Numbered from the stretch's first letter, positions 1-12,680 are shown. The stretch: 64,000 nucleotides of DNA from Hoplostethus atlanticus (GCA_034670405.1 JAXDDX010000188.1:496001-560000); one strand, 5' to 3'. The notes: a model not told the origin generated them from the letters alone. Numbers and translations are program-made.

Positions 1-2384
1 TGTCAAAGGCATTCGAAGTTATTTCAGTAAAAGATGGACTTGTTATTGCGATTAACAACATTATATGATCAACTACACTTTCAGGTATCAATTTCAAAAA
101 AGAAAAAGATAATCACCCACTCTTCATACAGACACAACTCTGATGAAAAGCCTTTTGCTGACATGGTGGACAAAATCATAACTGAGAGAACAGTGAGTTC
201 TGGCTGGCAGTCAGCACGTCATTCACCTATTGTGAATTTTCAAATTTGCTGAAGCTTGTATGTTATTTTTTGCTTGATCTTTGCTCTCCATTCTAAAGAT
301 ATAAACTACATTATCAAAACTAGACTAACTTGAGGCTGAAGGTGCGGCAAGTGCCCATACATTGCTATACCCAATCGACGCCCACGCCTATCTCTGTAAA
401 GCTTGTTTGTTATCTCGGGCGGCTGCGAGCCTGCGCCCGTTCATCTGCATGTCACGTGACGCCTCCTTCAAAGGCAAACGAATTGTTTTTCTCTTACGTA
501 CAAGGAACCTCATTAAGAATGCAGCTGGTTTCCATGGGAGACAGAGCCCATCTGTTTATTAATAATACTGACAAACTATAAATTATATGGTAGCAACCAA
601 ACGCATTGACGGTGAGCTGCTTGCTAAATATTGGTTGGCAGTGTCGGCCAATACACTTAAGCTACGGCACGAGACGTGCTATTCTCTTTTGTAGGGAGAG
701 ACCAAACTCCATTAAAAAAGTGTATTGTTGGCGTGTAGAACATGACATAAAACTATTCTGAATCATTGGGTCTTCTGGTAAAATCGCCATATAGATGACC
801 CGCCAACCAGCACGTTTATAACGGGTTCGTCTGTTATTATTAGAATCTTGCTTCCACCAAAATACACCGCGGTGGGTGGTAGCGAGCAGCAAGAACCAAT
901 TCTTAAAGTTGAGGTTTTACTAAATTAAAGCGGTGCTTGGTGAACTACTTTATATAGCGAAATCACCAGGAGACCTTAACAATTCCTAAAATACCTTGAG
1001 TTATGTTTTACCAGTTATGCATGTTGGCCGATAAGAAATGCACCGTTATCATACAACAGATTTTAATGGGACTTTGGTGTCCCGGTGCGGTGCTGCGGTT
1101 AACTTAGACTTAAACAACTCACAATGTCCAGCACGTCAGACGAAAACACATTGTGACATATGATGATGGCCAACGAGTCCACTGTAGCTAAAATGCATCA
1201 CAGTGCACCTAGATATCCGACGTACCTGCAAGCTAGTTAGCTAGCACAGTAGCCAGCTAACTGTTTCTGGCTAGGTTGGTGAGCTAACGTTACCCAGCCA
1301 GCAACATTTAAGAGCTCGTCACACAATAATAAACATTAATTCGCAAGTAGAAATGTAATGAATTCTCCATCGTATCGCTTACTCGTCAGGCAGTGCCCCG
1401 CCATTTAAGACATAAACAGCTTTTCATGCCGTAATGTCGCTTGAAGGCACCGAATCTAGCTAGAGCTAGCTAATGTTTTTCTTACCCAGAGAGGTTAACA
1501 GTTTGATCAGACCGGTCTCGGTTTAGTTTCTTCTTTGTCTTCCCTTTATTTACAATCACAGCTTCGGGTAGAATCGCATCTTTACAGGATTGTTCTTTTC
1601 AACGAGCTAATCCAAAGCATAAGACGTCCTGCAGGCCATTTGCCTTGTAGTTGTTCAACTAGCGGTTTCAGAAAGGTGCCATCTGCGGACTTGTTAGGAG
1701 AGGAATGAGGGAGTGATGGTTGAATGGGTGGGGAACTACAGTGGCTGCCCCCCCTTGGTGTCTGTCTAGCAAGTGCAATTCACAAAGTGGTTTGCCACAA
1801 TCTGGAAGCAGTGTTGGAGTGAGTGTCATGTAAACATTGGTGGTGACAGATTTGGGCAGCCTTTAAAAACTTTATAAAACATAGATTCCCCCTAATACTA
1901 TGTTACACCGTTTTAACAACTTAATTCATAGTCATTATCACGAGTTTTATACCTATTTTAAGAAGTTATGGTTTTTAAGCCTTGGAAAAAAATCTGCGTG
2001 ACTGATCACACTGATCTATGTCAACATTTAGTCAGTTCATGCAAGACATCCCAAAAACATCAATGAACTGAAACAGTTCTGTAAGGAGGAATTGTCCAAA
2101 ATACCTCCTAACTTATGCTAGAATCTTTTTGTGTGTTATTCAGTAAATCGCAATGTGTTTTCTGTTTTTATGACTTATGAAGATTAGGAGCCATTGTTGC
2201 AGGAATGCAGGTAATTCAATAGGGTTCCCAAAGTTTTTCTCAGAACTGTATACATTTGTGCCTATGGAGTGATATCTGTTCACAGCAGCACATTGGTATT
2301 ATAGTAAGGCTAAAACTGAACTGCTCTGACATGGCAACAGGCATATTTATACAAACACACACCTGGAAAAAGAGGAACTATGTG
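1..2384. other. Left edge, no gene recognised
   Basis: I see no coding exon, RNA gene or intact repeat here. Short ORFs have no recognisable motif and no convincing splice borders. Around 1233-1275 and 1455-1475 the sequence is rich in GCTAGC/GCTAAC palindromic words, which are common in fish non-coding DNA. It could be intergenic sequence or an intron of a gene outside the window. Confidence 0.5.
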
Positions 2385-3105
2385 AGAATGCTGTTTGTCA
2401 ACTTCAGCTCAGCTTTCAACACCACTGTGCCCCGCCAAGCTCATCGCTAAGCTCATAGTCCTGGGCATGGATTCCACACTCGGCAACTGGATCCTGGACT
2501 TGCTGACGGGCCACAGACCATGAGGATCAGCAACATCACCTCCACCACACTGACTCTCACTGTACTCCTTATATACACGTGACTGCGTGGCCTAGAAGAG
2601 CACCAACATAATTAAGTTTGCTGATGATACAACGATCTCCGAAGACAGTCTATATAGGAGGTAAAACACCTAAAACAACAGCCTCGCCCTCAACGCCAGC
2701 AAAAGGAAAGAATTTCTTTGTTGACTTCAGGAAACCGTAAGAAGAACACACACCCTCTAAGTTGACAGGACTGCAGTTGAGAGAGTTAGCAGCTTCAGAT
2801 TCCTCAGTGTCCACATCACTGAGAATCTGGCATGGACACACCACCACCCTGGTCAAGAAGAGGCAACAGTGCCTCGACTTCCTCAGTCGGCTAAAGAAAT
2901 TCCATACCAATAGATACCTATGGGCACTAATGTCACTATGACACCTTATGACACTGTTTTGTATTGTGTTTTTCAATTTTATATTGTGTTTGTGATATTT
3001 AAATAAACTTTTCTGCAATATCTTTTTGTTCGGGGGCCGCCAGCATACAAGCATTTCAACGTTTACTCTGTATTTTGTGACAAATAAAGGAAACTTGATT
3101 TAGCC
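2385..3105 (+). mobile_element. Degenerate L2-like LINE: RT fragment to 3' end
   Basis: Conceptual pieces on the plus strand resemble a non-LTR reverse transcriptase, broken by frameshifts and stops. In order they are an FVNFSSAFNT box (family form FVDFSSAFNT) near 2396, a KFADDTT catalytic-box remnant near 2614-2635, and a downstream 'FLSRLKKF'-type segment near 2880-2905. The piece ends with a 3' UTR ending in a GTGACAAATAAA-like signal (about 3077) and CTTGATT. These motifs belong to the L2/CR1 group of fish LINEs. It is old and non-functional. The minus-strand ORF across 2650-3054 is only its shadow. Confidence 0.7.
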
Positions 3106-3323
3106 CGTCATAAGAGGCAGTGGCTCTCACAACCACAAGATGTTGCTGTATACACTTTCTGAGTGTTAGGCCCGGAAAGAACCTCTTTATTAATGTAGGC
3201 CATGAACTTGTATGTTATGTTAAACCAACACATACACCTTCTTGGATCTAAGCCCCAACAATATTAAACAGACAGTGTAGAGAGCCAAACCTTACTATTA
3301 GAGGATGCACTTGACCACACTTG

Positions 3324-3806
3324 ACTGTTTCAGCTGCTGCGGTCAGGCAAGCGCCTCCGTAGTCACGCTGCCAAAACAGAGAGACTGAGACGGAGTTTCT
3401 TTCCTCAGGCCATCAGGACTGTGAACTCTGACCTCACCAGGGCCCCCACCAAGACACACACACTGCCCCTCTTATGCACACACACACTTAGATAAAGACT
3501 ACACATAATTTATAATTTATATTATATTATACATACAATTTCCCTTTTTTACTATATTTTTATAAAGTGCTCTTATTGTAAATATTGTGTTGTTTTTTAT
3601 ATAGAGCTCTTACTGTGACATTGTAAATATTGTGTTGTTTTTTTTATTGTAAATAGTGTGAACCTGTTATTTGCCCTTTGCACATTTCTGCTGAGCATTG
3701 CCACTTTACATTTCACTGCACACCTCGTGTGTGTATGTGACAAATAAAGTTCTTGAATCTTGAATCTTGAATCTTGAATCTTGAATCTTGAATCTTGAAT
3801 CTTGAG
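3324..3806 (+). mobile_element. L2-like LINE 3' end with (TTGAATC)n tail
   Basis: This is a 5'-truncated LINE end: the last about 55 codons of the RT ORF (ending ...LPLLCTHT), a 3' UTR, and a tail of about seven TTGAATC heptamers (3750-3804). It is nearly identical by eye over about 430 bp to the copy at 26660-27103, including the GTTGTTTTTT-containing UTR, so both belong to one relatively young subfamily. It sits just downstream of an older L2-like fragment. No clear target-site duplication is visible. Confidence 0.8.
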
Positions 3807-4289
3807 ACAAGTAAACATCCTGGGGCCATTTGTTTCAGTGACAGCACCCGTAGAGTGGGGCTCAAGCACGAGCTTAACTAAAATGAATGACTAATTCCCT
3901 CCACCAAGGAGGTTATATTTTAGTTGTTGTCTGTCTGTCTGTCTGTCAGCAGGATATCTCAAAAACCTACAAATGGATTTCCATGCAATTCAGGGAAATT
4001 GATTATAACTCCCAAGTTTGCAGGATCAAGACATCAATTTACCTAAAACTTAAGTGATAGCAATGATGTATTTGGGTGTAACAACAAATTGGAGGAATCG
4101 TTCAGCGCCAGCAGAAGTTAATTTCTATATATAAAGAACCATAACACACTTAAACCCAAGTGTGTTATCTCCAGCAGTTTGAATAGAAAAAGTCCAAGTG
4201 AAGCAGAGAGCAGTGATGGAGGACGACAAGATATACAAAAAAGAATAGACCTTCAGGTATTGACTAAATGTATCTCCCCCATTTATCAT

Positions 4290-4323
4290 ATACCCCCCCC
4301 CCCCCCACACACACACACACACA
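4290..4323. repeat. (C)n(AC)n microsatellite
   Basis: A run of about 14 C residues is followed directly by about 8 AC dinucleotides. It is a compound simple repeat, likely unstable in length. The short ORFs that cross it (PPPPPHTHTH) are artefacts of the repeat. Confidence 0.9.
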
Positions 4324-4610
4324 CCTTGTCATGGCCCCTGTGTTTAAGGGAGATGTATCTTTGTTCCGTCTAGACAATTTCTGGTCTAATAGGTGTGTCC
4401 AACACAAGATCAGACATGCTGTCATTTCATGTCATGTCTTTTTATTATTATTTTTTTTAACATTTTAATTTTTCTTTTTTTCTCTAGATTGAACTATAAA
4501 ATAACAATAACAATCTTACTGTTTTTATGTGCTTTTTTCTAGTAATATTCTGGAAACATCTTGTCATAATTGATTATGTCACAATGTGATGTGTCAATCA
4601 CATTATGACA

Positions 4611-4631
4611 CAATCAATCAATCAATCAATT
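4611..4631. repeat. (ATCA)n microsatellite
   Basis: Five tandem ATCA units lie inside a longer imperfect palindromic block (4560-4650) with repeated GTCATAAT and TTATGACA words. ATCAATCA is also the classical PBX1 binding core, so the array is a run of overlapping PBX-like sites. That is probably coincidental. Confidence 0.85.
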
Positions 4632-4654
4632 ATGTCATAATATGATTGTCTATC

Positions 4655-4735
4655 AGCCTGACCTAGTTAGGCCTGTAAAGTCCTTTAAAGCTTGTTTGTG
4701 ATAATGGGCTATATGAATAAACTTGACTTGATTTA
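4655..4735 (+). mobile_element. Short LINE 3' tail remnant
   Basis: The stretch contains AAAGCTTGTTTGTGATAATG, then GGCTATATGAATAAACTTGA and CTTGATT. This is the form of the 3' end of abundant fish L2-type LINEs and of the SINEs that borrow it. Only about 80 bp is recognisable and the 5' side is lost. Confidence 0.5.
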
Positions 4736-7100
4736 ACAACAACAACAATGTAGTAATAATAATAATAATTTGTACAACAATCTTCTTAATAAACTTACAA
4801 AGGGCTGCTCAACAAAAAGAACAAAAAAATATTAACAAACAATCAGTTATAATAAATGAAAGCCCTGCACTGCTGACTCCATTAATTACTACTATTACTT
4901 AATCAATGGCAACTACAATGAGTGAATCATACAAAATAACTAATAATGCAAGCAAGTCATCGGTTGACAAAATTTGAACACTTTTACAGACTAGACTAAT
5001 GAATTTTCATATGTAGAAATGAACTCATCAAATCCCTCCCAAGCTTGAACCTGTGCAGACATGAATGAGCATAGCATGGCAGTAATTAGCAGTAAGCATA
5101 AACAAACATGTCGGTGAAGTTTATCATTCACACTCTAAATGCATGTTCTCGCAGTGGCAAATGTTATACGTATTTATACTACACAGACCTAATGTTAGAG
5201 CTCAATTAATTGTGGTACATTATCTGAGACGTAATGGTTAAACTTAAAATGGTTAATGTATTTTCTACGTTGTTTGACAAAGGGACAATCAAGCCCTGTC
5301 AGTTTTATCTCTCAGTTGTCACATTTTATTTTACAGTTAAAAGTATCTGTCAATGATTTCTTTACAAAGACACTTAGAAACTTTTCAAAATAGCCTTTGG
5401 TGTAAAGAAAATATATCCTTATAATTTGATGATGGACTTGATGAATACAGAGGATAAAACAACGTATTATGATCTTTGACTTTAATGAAAACACTGTAGA
5501 GTAAAAACATAGTCAAGATAAGCCTCACTGTAATTGGAATCATTATGGAAACTTATGGTGGGTTCAGTTGCTCTCATGAGACCAACCTGGGCATGTACCC
5601 AGGTGCCCTTGAAACCTGGGGAAAAATGTTCCACTTATGTGGAATAGAAGGTGAAGCGTGACATGCCAGGCCATTTCTCACACAGTTTCTCTGACCAGTC
5701 CTCCAGTCCTTTGAAGCATGACTGTCTATCGTAGCAACCTCAAACCAATCAAATCCATTGCTACATGTGAAGGACTGTTGAAGCAACAAAACATTTCAAA
5801 GTGATTGGCTGTTAGATTTTATTTTACCTGATGGTACAAAAAAAAAACTGTCCCAAAGATTCAAACCAATACAGTTCAGAGCAGTGCTTTGGCGCTGCAG
5901 ATTTGTACTTGAATGACTGAATGTTGTCAAATACATATAATTCAAAACAGTGAATACACATTATTTTGCCAGGAAGTGCAGTGGAATAGTGTTTGTGGAA
6001 ATTTGTGGAAAATGCTGACAAAAATCAATAGGTATTTCCCTCTCGGCAGTCTCATTTTCTGCTTCTGCTTTTCTGGTCACAAGGGGGGTAGCATTGACAC
6101 AAACTTACAAAGCCACACACCTGAGTCAAATACACTGACACCTTGTTAGCAGAAGGCTTTGTTCTGGCAATAATACATCCCAAATAGTAATTTCCTAGCA
6201 AAACAGTTAATTCCCTTGAGACATTGCATATGCTCAATATTTTCTTTCTTTCTATTTTTTAATAGTGTAATAGAAACCAAGGCTATGAGAAAAATATCTA
6301 TTCTAACCAAGGCTTTACTTGATTGTACCATACCAAAATGCATGCAGTAGGCTGTATTTGATAGGCAGATCTGGGCAGGCATACATCTGACCGAAGACAA
6401 ATTTGATGCAGGGAAAGGTCAGCTCCTCCCAACAATTTATATATGCATACTGAACAGCGGGGCTTCAGTAAATCTACCAACTGAAGTGGAGTTGTTATGT
6501 GTTGAACAGAAACAGCATAGACAAGCACCTGCAATATAATCCCGCTGTGTGCAACTTCAATTTTGACGTTTTTCTTACTAGAAACAATGTAATTTATGTG
6601 TTGATTGAGTTTCCTGACCACAAGGGCCTTAAAACCTGTTTAAATCTCATATCATTTCCAAAAATACATGGGTGTCAATGAGAAGAGAATCATTCTGTAT
6701 TCTTTTTTTGCAGATACACAGTCTTCTAAAACACTTCTAAAACAATGGGACAATGGGACAATGGGACAATAATCTGTCAATTTTATTTTAACACAGCCTT
6801 GTTGCTGTTCATAAAAATACAACTACAGGAAGGGATGACATTTTACCTCCTGCTCAGATGACCATTACATTATTCAAAACATTTTCAGGGCAGGCGAGCC
6901 TGATGGGAGGGGGGGGGGTGTTGATTCCTGAAGCTGACACTCACCACCCGCAAATTCCAGGGGGAGAAAATTACCTCAGTTTCGCAAAAGGGAGATCCAA
7001 TCTCTGGGTGCATGACATAGGACAGGAAAGACTTCTTACTGTTATTACCATGTGTCAGCTAACATTAGGCACAAGGGGGAACTCATTGGCCATTGGGAGA
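4736..7100. other. AT-rich non-coding stretch, nothing identified
   Basis: It holds scattered AAT/AAC low-complexity tracts (4738-4770) and a three-fold GGGACAATG tandem near 6747-6770. I saw no exon with splice borders, no transposon termini and no RNA gene. The longest ORFs (about 107 codons) lack recognisable domains. Confidence 0.5.
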
Positions 7101-7102
7101 AA

Positions 7103-7104
<2 letters not shown>

Positions 7105-7147
<43 letters not shown>
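7105..7147. repeat. (GA)n microsatellite
   Basis: About 21 uninterrupted GA units. Three overlapping ORFs of 74-147 codons around it owe their length to the repeat and are rejected as genes. Confidence 0.95.
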
Positions 7148-7153
<6 letters not shown>

Positions 7154-7975
7154 GGGCAGGGTAATGTCTGGCAGTGAGAGGTATACCCCCACCTCTTCGT
7201 CTCAGTGACAGCCGCCAACGTATCCCAGCGTAAAGCGTCCTCCTTCCACCCCGACTGCCATGGTGACAAGCCGCAGATGGGTTTTGAACAAGGCGGTACC
7301 GGTGGTGGGTGGCGTTCAGGGTCTGCAGGGTTAGATGGGGATTTTGATGAGAGGGGGAACAGGGAACGATGGCTTTTTGATTCTGTCGGTTTGCTCGTTT
7401 TCTGCGCACAAAAAAAGACTCCATCATGCTATTTCGATTCCTTCTGTCATGTCGCCGTAGAAGGCCCTGTCCAATCTCCAGCCTGCTCTGGTGTTCAATT
7501 TCAGATCCACAATGATACAATATCACTAGCCGTCATGTAATTGCGCGCGTCTGTGTACTGCTTCAAGTGTAATCTGGTGTATATGAATGGATGATAACAC
7601 GTTTACACTGTCACAAACACATGCATTGTCTTTCCCATGTGCGTTAGCTTCCACGTAGACGTTAATAGACACAACCGGTATATTTCAGTATGGTGCATTA
7701 GAATAAAAATATAAAGTGCAACTTTTAATTTTTGGATGATTCGATATCATACAGCATCAAAAGTATTTCATGATATAGATACAGTACAACTCAGGTATAT
7801 ATCTCTGAGTAAAGGGTGCGGTCACCAGAAAAAAAAAGAGAGGGCATTTGAGAATAAAGGCGTGTGAGCACATGTTGTCGCAAGGCATTTGGTGACCTTT
7901 CAGTAAATGTGGACAACAAAAAGTCAAATGTGAGCGTATTCGGCTCCGTTTTTCTCTGTACCCCATCATAGGTCT

Positions 7976-8014
7976 TTGTGTGTGTGTGCGTGTGTGTATG
8001 TGTGTGTGTGTGTA
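7976..8014. repeat. (TG)n microsatellite
   Basis: An interrupted TG tract of about 38 bp. The minus-strand ORFs that read it as (HT)n are artefacts. Confidence 0.9.
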
Positions 8015-8704
8015 GGTGGGGTGGGTGTGTAACACTCAGAGTCAACAGCACCCGTGGAATGACATTCATCCAATCAGCAGAAAGTACATAGGTGGAAACA
8101 TTTCCTGTCAGCTATACAGCACATTGCATGAGAAAGCTCAATTTGAACACTGGTCCTTGAACATTGGTCCATAGGCTTGAACTCAACATTCACTGAAATA
8201 CTTCACTGGAATACTTAACACATTGACTCAAAGACCTTGTCAATGAGGTGTCACCACTAAAAACAGAGTATAGAAAGCAATTAACTGGTTTCAAAGTGCG
8301 ATCGACGTGGCTAACAAGAAATGACCCCAAAGTGCAGCTAGAATAATGTGAAAGATGATTAGGACACATGGTGTTTAACTTATTGCCTATAAGTTATATC
8401 AGAACCACCATAGTTAACCAGAACTTTTTTTTTTATAGTAGTAGAGTTGACAGTCCATATGAATACCAAACCATAACACAGATGCACTTGTTGAGATGGC
8501 TCAAGTCATGTAACATGTCCAACAGACTATTCTGGACTACTAGTCTGATCTGTGGCCAGATCAATGTTCTTTGCTTTTGCATGCAAGGGAGGTAGCTTAA
8601 TGTGTGGGATGCTGGAAGGGTCAATGATTTGTTTTTTTAATTAAAATAATTTAGATAGTTGTAGCCTATTTCTGTTGTCCATGTTCAAAAAGTCATTCAA
8701 AAAC

Positions 8705-8850
8705 GTCCTGGTGCCTCAGTCTCGTGCCACATAAACATGACGTCCTAGGTCTGAATCCAGCCTGGGACCTTTGTTGCATGTCATCCTCCTCTCTCTCCCC
8801 AAATCGTTTCTGTCTATCTCTACTGTCAGCTATCGAATGAAAGCAAAAAT
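8705..8850 (+). mobile_element. tRNA-derived SINE fragment
   Basis: The segment contains a B-box-like GGTCTGAATCC at 8748-8758. It is followed by the fish SINE signature AGCCTGGGACCTTTGTTGCA, then TGTCATCCTCCTCTCTCTCC. It ends in CTGTCAGCTATCGAATGAAA and AGCAAAAA. The order (tRNA-like head, TGCATGTCATC core, CT-rich stretch, short A-rich end) matches tRNA-derived SINEs common in teleosts. The A box is degenerate, so the copy is old and presumably silent. Confidence 0.7.
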
Positions 8851-10406
8851 GTCCAAATATAGTCTTAAATAAAATTAGGTTGATGCTAACCAAATGAACA
8901 AGATTACCTAAGGCTGATGATGTAAACAAGATTCCTGTAACACTGTCTGCTTCCCCTTTGCCCACATGAGTACCTCTATGTGTGAAATTATAGCATTCAG
9001 TCTCTCAACATTATTGCTGAAGAAATCCAAAGATGCTTTCTGGCACAAATGTCAATGCCTGACACTAAGGGTGGTTAAATTATCAGGCAAAGGTAAAATA
9101 TTGAGGAAAGACGGGGGCAATTCAGGGTGGATTGGAAGATGGGCATCATTGTGTATGATTACAAGCTGTTAATGGCACACATGCACTCTTAATCCTCACA
9201 TAGGTGCAGTCAAAAACATGTAACTGATCATTGAAATGATATATTGGCATGCAAAATATTTAGTAAATCGGATTGTTGTGCTTAATGGGTGTCTGAAATT
9301 AAGCAAAAGTCTTCTTAAAAGTTGTTGTCAAGTTGAAATCCATCATTGTAACATTTTTCTATCAGGCAAATTGATGTCATTGATGTCATCTGAGTTAATG
9401 TTGTTCCCGGCTAAGTTGCCCGATGAACTCCTGAACTCTAGCACCTTCACATCCTACAATGCAAGATGAGAGTAGATGCCATAAAGCGTGGCATTTCCCC
9501 AGAGGAACCGAGGTTATCCCAAGTGTATCCCAGTATCTTGAGGGTCTTCTGTTATCCCCAAAGATGCGTCACCACTACGGCTACTATGATACCTCTGGTG
9601 CTGAGTAAGAAAAGGTCAGCTCATTTCTGATGGTGTTGGCTGGAGATACTGTATCTTCTTTCTCTTGGGAGGTTTCCCCCATGCCAGGATGCCAATGCCA
9701 GTTGGCAGAACAATAGCACTGTTGCACCTGACTGTGCTCATCGTGAATGGAGATTGCTAATTTTCGTCAGACCTTCTATGCCTGCAAGAATACTCAATCT
9801 GAGGTTGCTTGAAGCAGGCGTGGACACAGATTTCCACCATGAACTAATGGATTAAATACTTGACATTTGAGCTAACAATCAAATTATATGATAATTCTCA
9901 ACAAGTGGAAGGAGACCATATCCATAGATCCCCTTGTCCTGAAGTTAATCTAGGCTTCTCATGACCACTGCCTCAATGAGCAGGGCATCGATCCACTAAC
10001 AGCACCAAGAGTTACTTAACTTCCAGCTGTAGCAAATGTGTAAAGTATACCGTCACTGCCTTGAAATGTCAAGGTGTGTCTTCTGGTTAGTACTTGACCT
10101 TGACTCATCAAAAATATTTCACTTTGTTGTAAAGCTCCTCATCATCAACTAGATGGAAGTTTTCTTATGTTACTTCCTCTACCTCGTTCAAAGCTCAGGT
10201 AAGTCAGTTTCTCTGAGTTTTATGATGAGCTGACAATGTTTGGGGGACGCCAGAGCCTAGAACATGCCAAACCCAAGGCAATATTGCCCACATTACCCAA
10301 TGTGGGCAATATCTGGCTCAATGCAAAGTTTTCAGCAACCGGGTGCGAATCTGAATTGTCAGTCCATTCTGGCCCACATAGTTGCAGCCATAATTGATGT
10401 TGTCTG
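8851..10406. other. Non-coding stretch, nothing identified
   Basis: No exon, RNA or transposon terminus could be supported. The sequence around 9480-9760 is somewhat GC-richer but shows no sustained reading frame. Confidence 0.45.
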
Positions 10407-10594
10407 TAGGCACATGTAAAAAAAAAAAATCCATAAAGCAAAGATGCTTTCAAAAATAATAAAATGAAAAGTTTCTAAATATCAAAAAAATACTAAAAAG
10501 TACTAATGCATAAAACAATTTTAAAAAACCCCATCTAAGACCAAATTCATATTAACAAAATCTAGGTTGCCTAAGACTTTTGCACAGTACTGTA
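10407..10594 (-). mobile_element. MITE copy 1 (CAGTACTGT-type TIR)
   Basis: Read on the minus strand this starts with ACAGTACTGTGCAAAAGTCT, continues AGGCAACCTAG, and contains the same AT-rich interior as the copies at 36567-36830 and 62120-62337 (AAACTTTTCATTTTATTATT, AAAGCATCTTTGCTTTATGG). TA flanks the intact end at 10593-10594, as in Tc1/mariner-type elements. The other terminus is truncated at GTAGGCACATGTA. It carries no coding sequence. Confidence 0.75.
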
Positions 10595-12600
10595 CATCTT
10601 TCACAGAGCAAGCCATTATGAAAATGACACTCGGAGAGGATTGCTAACTCCCATACTATAAACAGGAATAGGTGTACAACCTCATAAGCCTTCAAACTGC
10701 GGTAGCCTGGTCTCTAAAGCAAACAAGCCTATCTCGTGTACAGCTATGACAGGTCAACCTGATTATACAGCACACATAGCAACACAAACAAAGCTTGTCC
10801 ACACACATCGCTCGTTCCATGACAATCACAAAACAAATGACTTTTTTGTCCTGGTCCCAAAGAAAGAAATCCATTCTCCATCCTCAAGCATGCATAAGTC
10901 CAAACCCCTGGCTTTGTCGCTGCTAACCATAGCTACTGGGCTATCCCGCCTTAGTGAAGCTAATCCTGCTGCACCACTTTTGTTTGCTACATGGTTAACT
11001 ATCACACAACAGCATAACCATTTAAAACTCAAACTACACTCTGAATGCGCTGATTAAATATTTTGATTCATCGCTCCACCTCTTGGAAACAATTTGGTTT
11101 CACCTGTGGTTTCTGAACTGCTCAACGAGCCATTTCATGACAGAAGGGTCAGCCATCGCATTTGCCTATTGAGGTCGGAAATTACTGGGCTAGTATTATG
11201 GCGTACGTGTAGTCTTAAGTGTAGATGTCAGTGTAGTGTAGTGCTCGGATTTGGATACAGAGAGAGATGGTTCGGGGATGGCAGCAAGGTGAAGGTGAAG
11301 GATTGCTCAAAACATGCAACATTTTTGCCACTCACATCTAACTTCTAGTAAAGACTTTCTCATTGGATGGGTGAAAAAAAAACGTTGAAACAGTAAAAGG
11401 ATGAAAAAAAGCTGCATATCAGGGATTATTCATTCAAGTATTGCAGACGAGGAATGTCATTGTCTAAAATGTACTGTATATTGTGACCTCATGACATTAT
11501 GAGCTTCAATGAGCTTCCATTTCACTCTCTATTGTGACGTACCAAATAATAACAATAATAATAATAATACAGAGTCTACATTTTCTCTCTGTCTGTCTTC
11601 CTAACCTTTTTGACCTTTAGACTTGGATAACCAGGGCTGCTTGTCATCCACTTTCCCTTAGTATGCGAAGAATTTCAGTTCATAGTCCCATCCACAGCCC
11701 CCTGGCCTGCTATTTTACCTGGGAAGTGATGGGGATGGGTCCTGCACTGCTCCTCCGAGTTGTGATCGATGAACCCATTATGTAGCGTGCATGCCATTAA
11801 CATTGAACAATTTCACCATGGTAATGAATCATGCCAGCAAGTGACACACGCAGGCCCCTGAACAGGATAGGGGTTGCGCGGGTGGAACTTCATGTTTAGG
11901 GTTGTGGAATATCAGATTGGAATGGAACAAGTTCAAACTCTCTGCAGTTCATGTGTTTCAGTATCTGATTGGTATGAATTTTGTGTCATCAACACAGTTA
12001 AGGTCAAAAAATGACTTCTCTGAAAATGGGGGATTAGAGAATTTGTTCAGCCAGAGACTGCTGAAAAAGACACATAGAATTGTTTCAAATTGAAATAGGC
12101 ACTCGGGCTATTGGACCAATATTCAATTGTTTTGAAGATAAATGAATTGTCAAAAGCAAAGGAAAAACAAGTGACAACCTCCAACAATCTCCCTTTAAGC
12201 TTTCCAACTGTCTAAATAAATAAAAAATACTAAGAGGTGAGTGGACTGCCCACTCTGCTCTGAAAGAATTGGAATGCCAGTAAGGATACTAAGCTACAAC
12301 TGGATGCATTGATCAGTCAGTCAGACACTTAACCCCTACGTCCAAACAGCACTCTCTCACCTCGTCTCACCTCTTGCTTGCCTGGTGTAACAGTCTCGTT
12401 AACCTCTGTAACCTTTGCAACTTATGTGCCAAGAGTTTCCACCATGAGTCAAGGAAGGAAGGGGCACAGCCAATTACTAGGTCTTTGGAGAATCTGCTCC
12501 AGAAAAGAGGACTTTGATGTGGAAGCAGCTTCTGGATAAATATCCAAACAGTGGTTGGAGGACGCTTTCACAAAAGTGAAACGTAGACAATTCCCTTCTG
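10595..12600. other. Non-coding stretch, nothing identified
   Basis: It includes a short (AAT)n tract at 11555-11570. I found no supported exon or repeat family. ORFs of 84-103 codons (10746-11348) have no motif I recognise and no Kozak or splice context that argues for them. Confidence 0.45.
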
Positions 12601-12680
12601 AAGAACCTTTCACTGTCTGTATGCAACAGACAGTGAAAGGTTCTTTAGCGAAGTAAGTCATGCAGACTTACTTCGCTAAA
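12601..12680. repeat. Two adjacent perfect hairpins, both with loop ATGCA
   Basis: Positions 12601-12620 and 12626-12645 are perfect reverse complements (20 bp) around the 5-nt loop ATGCA. Immediately adjoining, 12644-12659 and 12665-12680 are perfect reverse complements (16 bp, sharing two T residues with the first stem) around the same loop ATGCA. The two stems are different in sequence. I know of no family with this structure. It could be template-switch mutations, a transposon remnant, or part of a small structured RNA. Confidence 0.85.

Noticed and set aside
1200-1480. GCTAGC/GCTAAC-rich patch resembling a fish promoter or 5' UTR
   Set aside because: Such words are widespread in fish non-coding DNA, and there is no adjacent first exon or CpG island.
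7083-7526. 147-codon minus-strand ORF and two overlapping ORFs
   Set aside because: Their length comes from the (GA)n repeat (SLSLSL/REREREG), with no domain and no splice support.
8748-8758. B-box-like GGTCTGAATCC as a possible tRNA gene
   Set aside because: No cloverleaf can be formed and the 3' flank is the typical SINE body, so it is a tRNA-derived SINE, not a tRNA gene.
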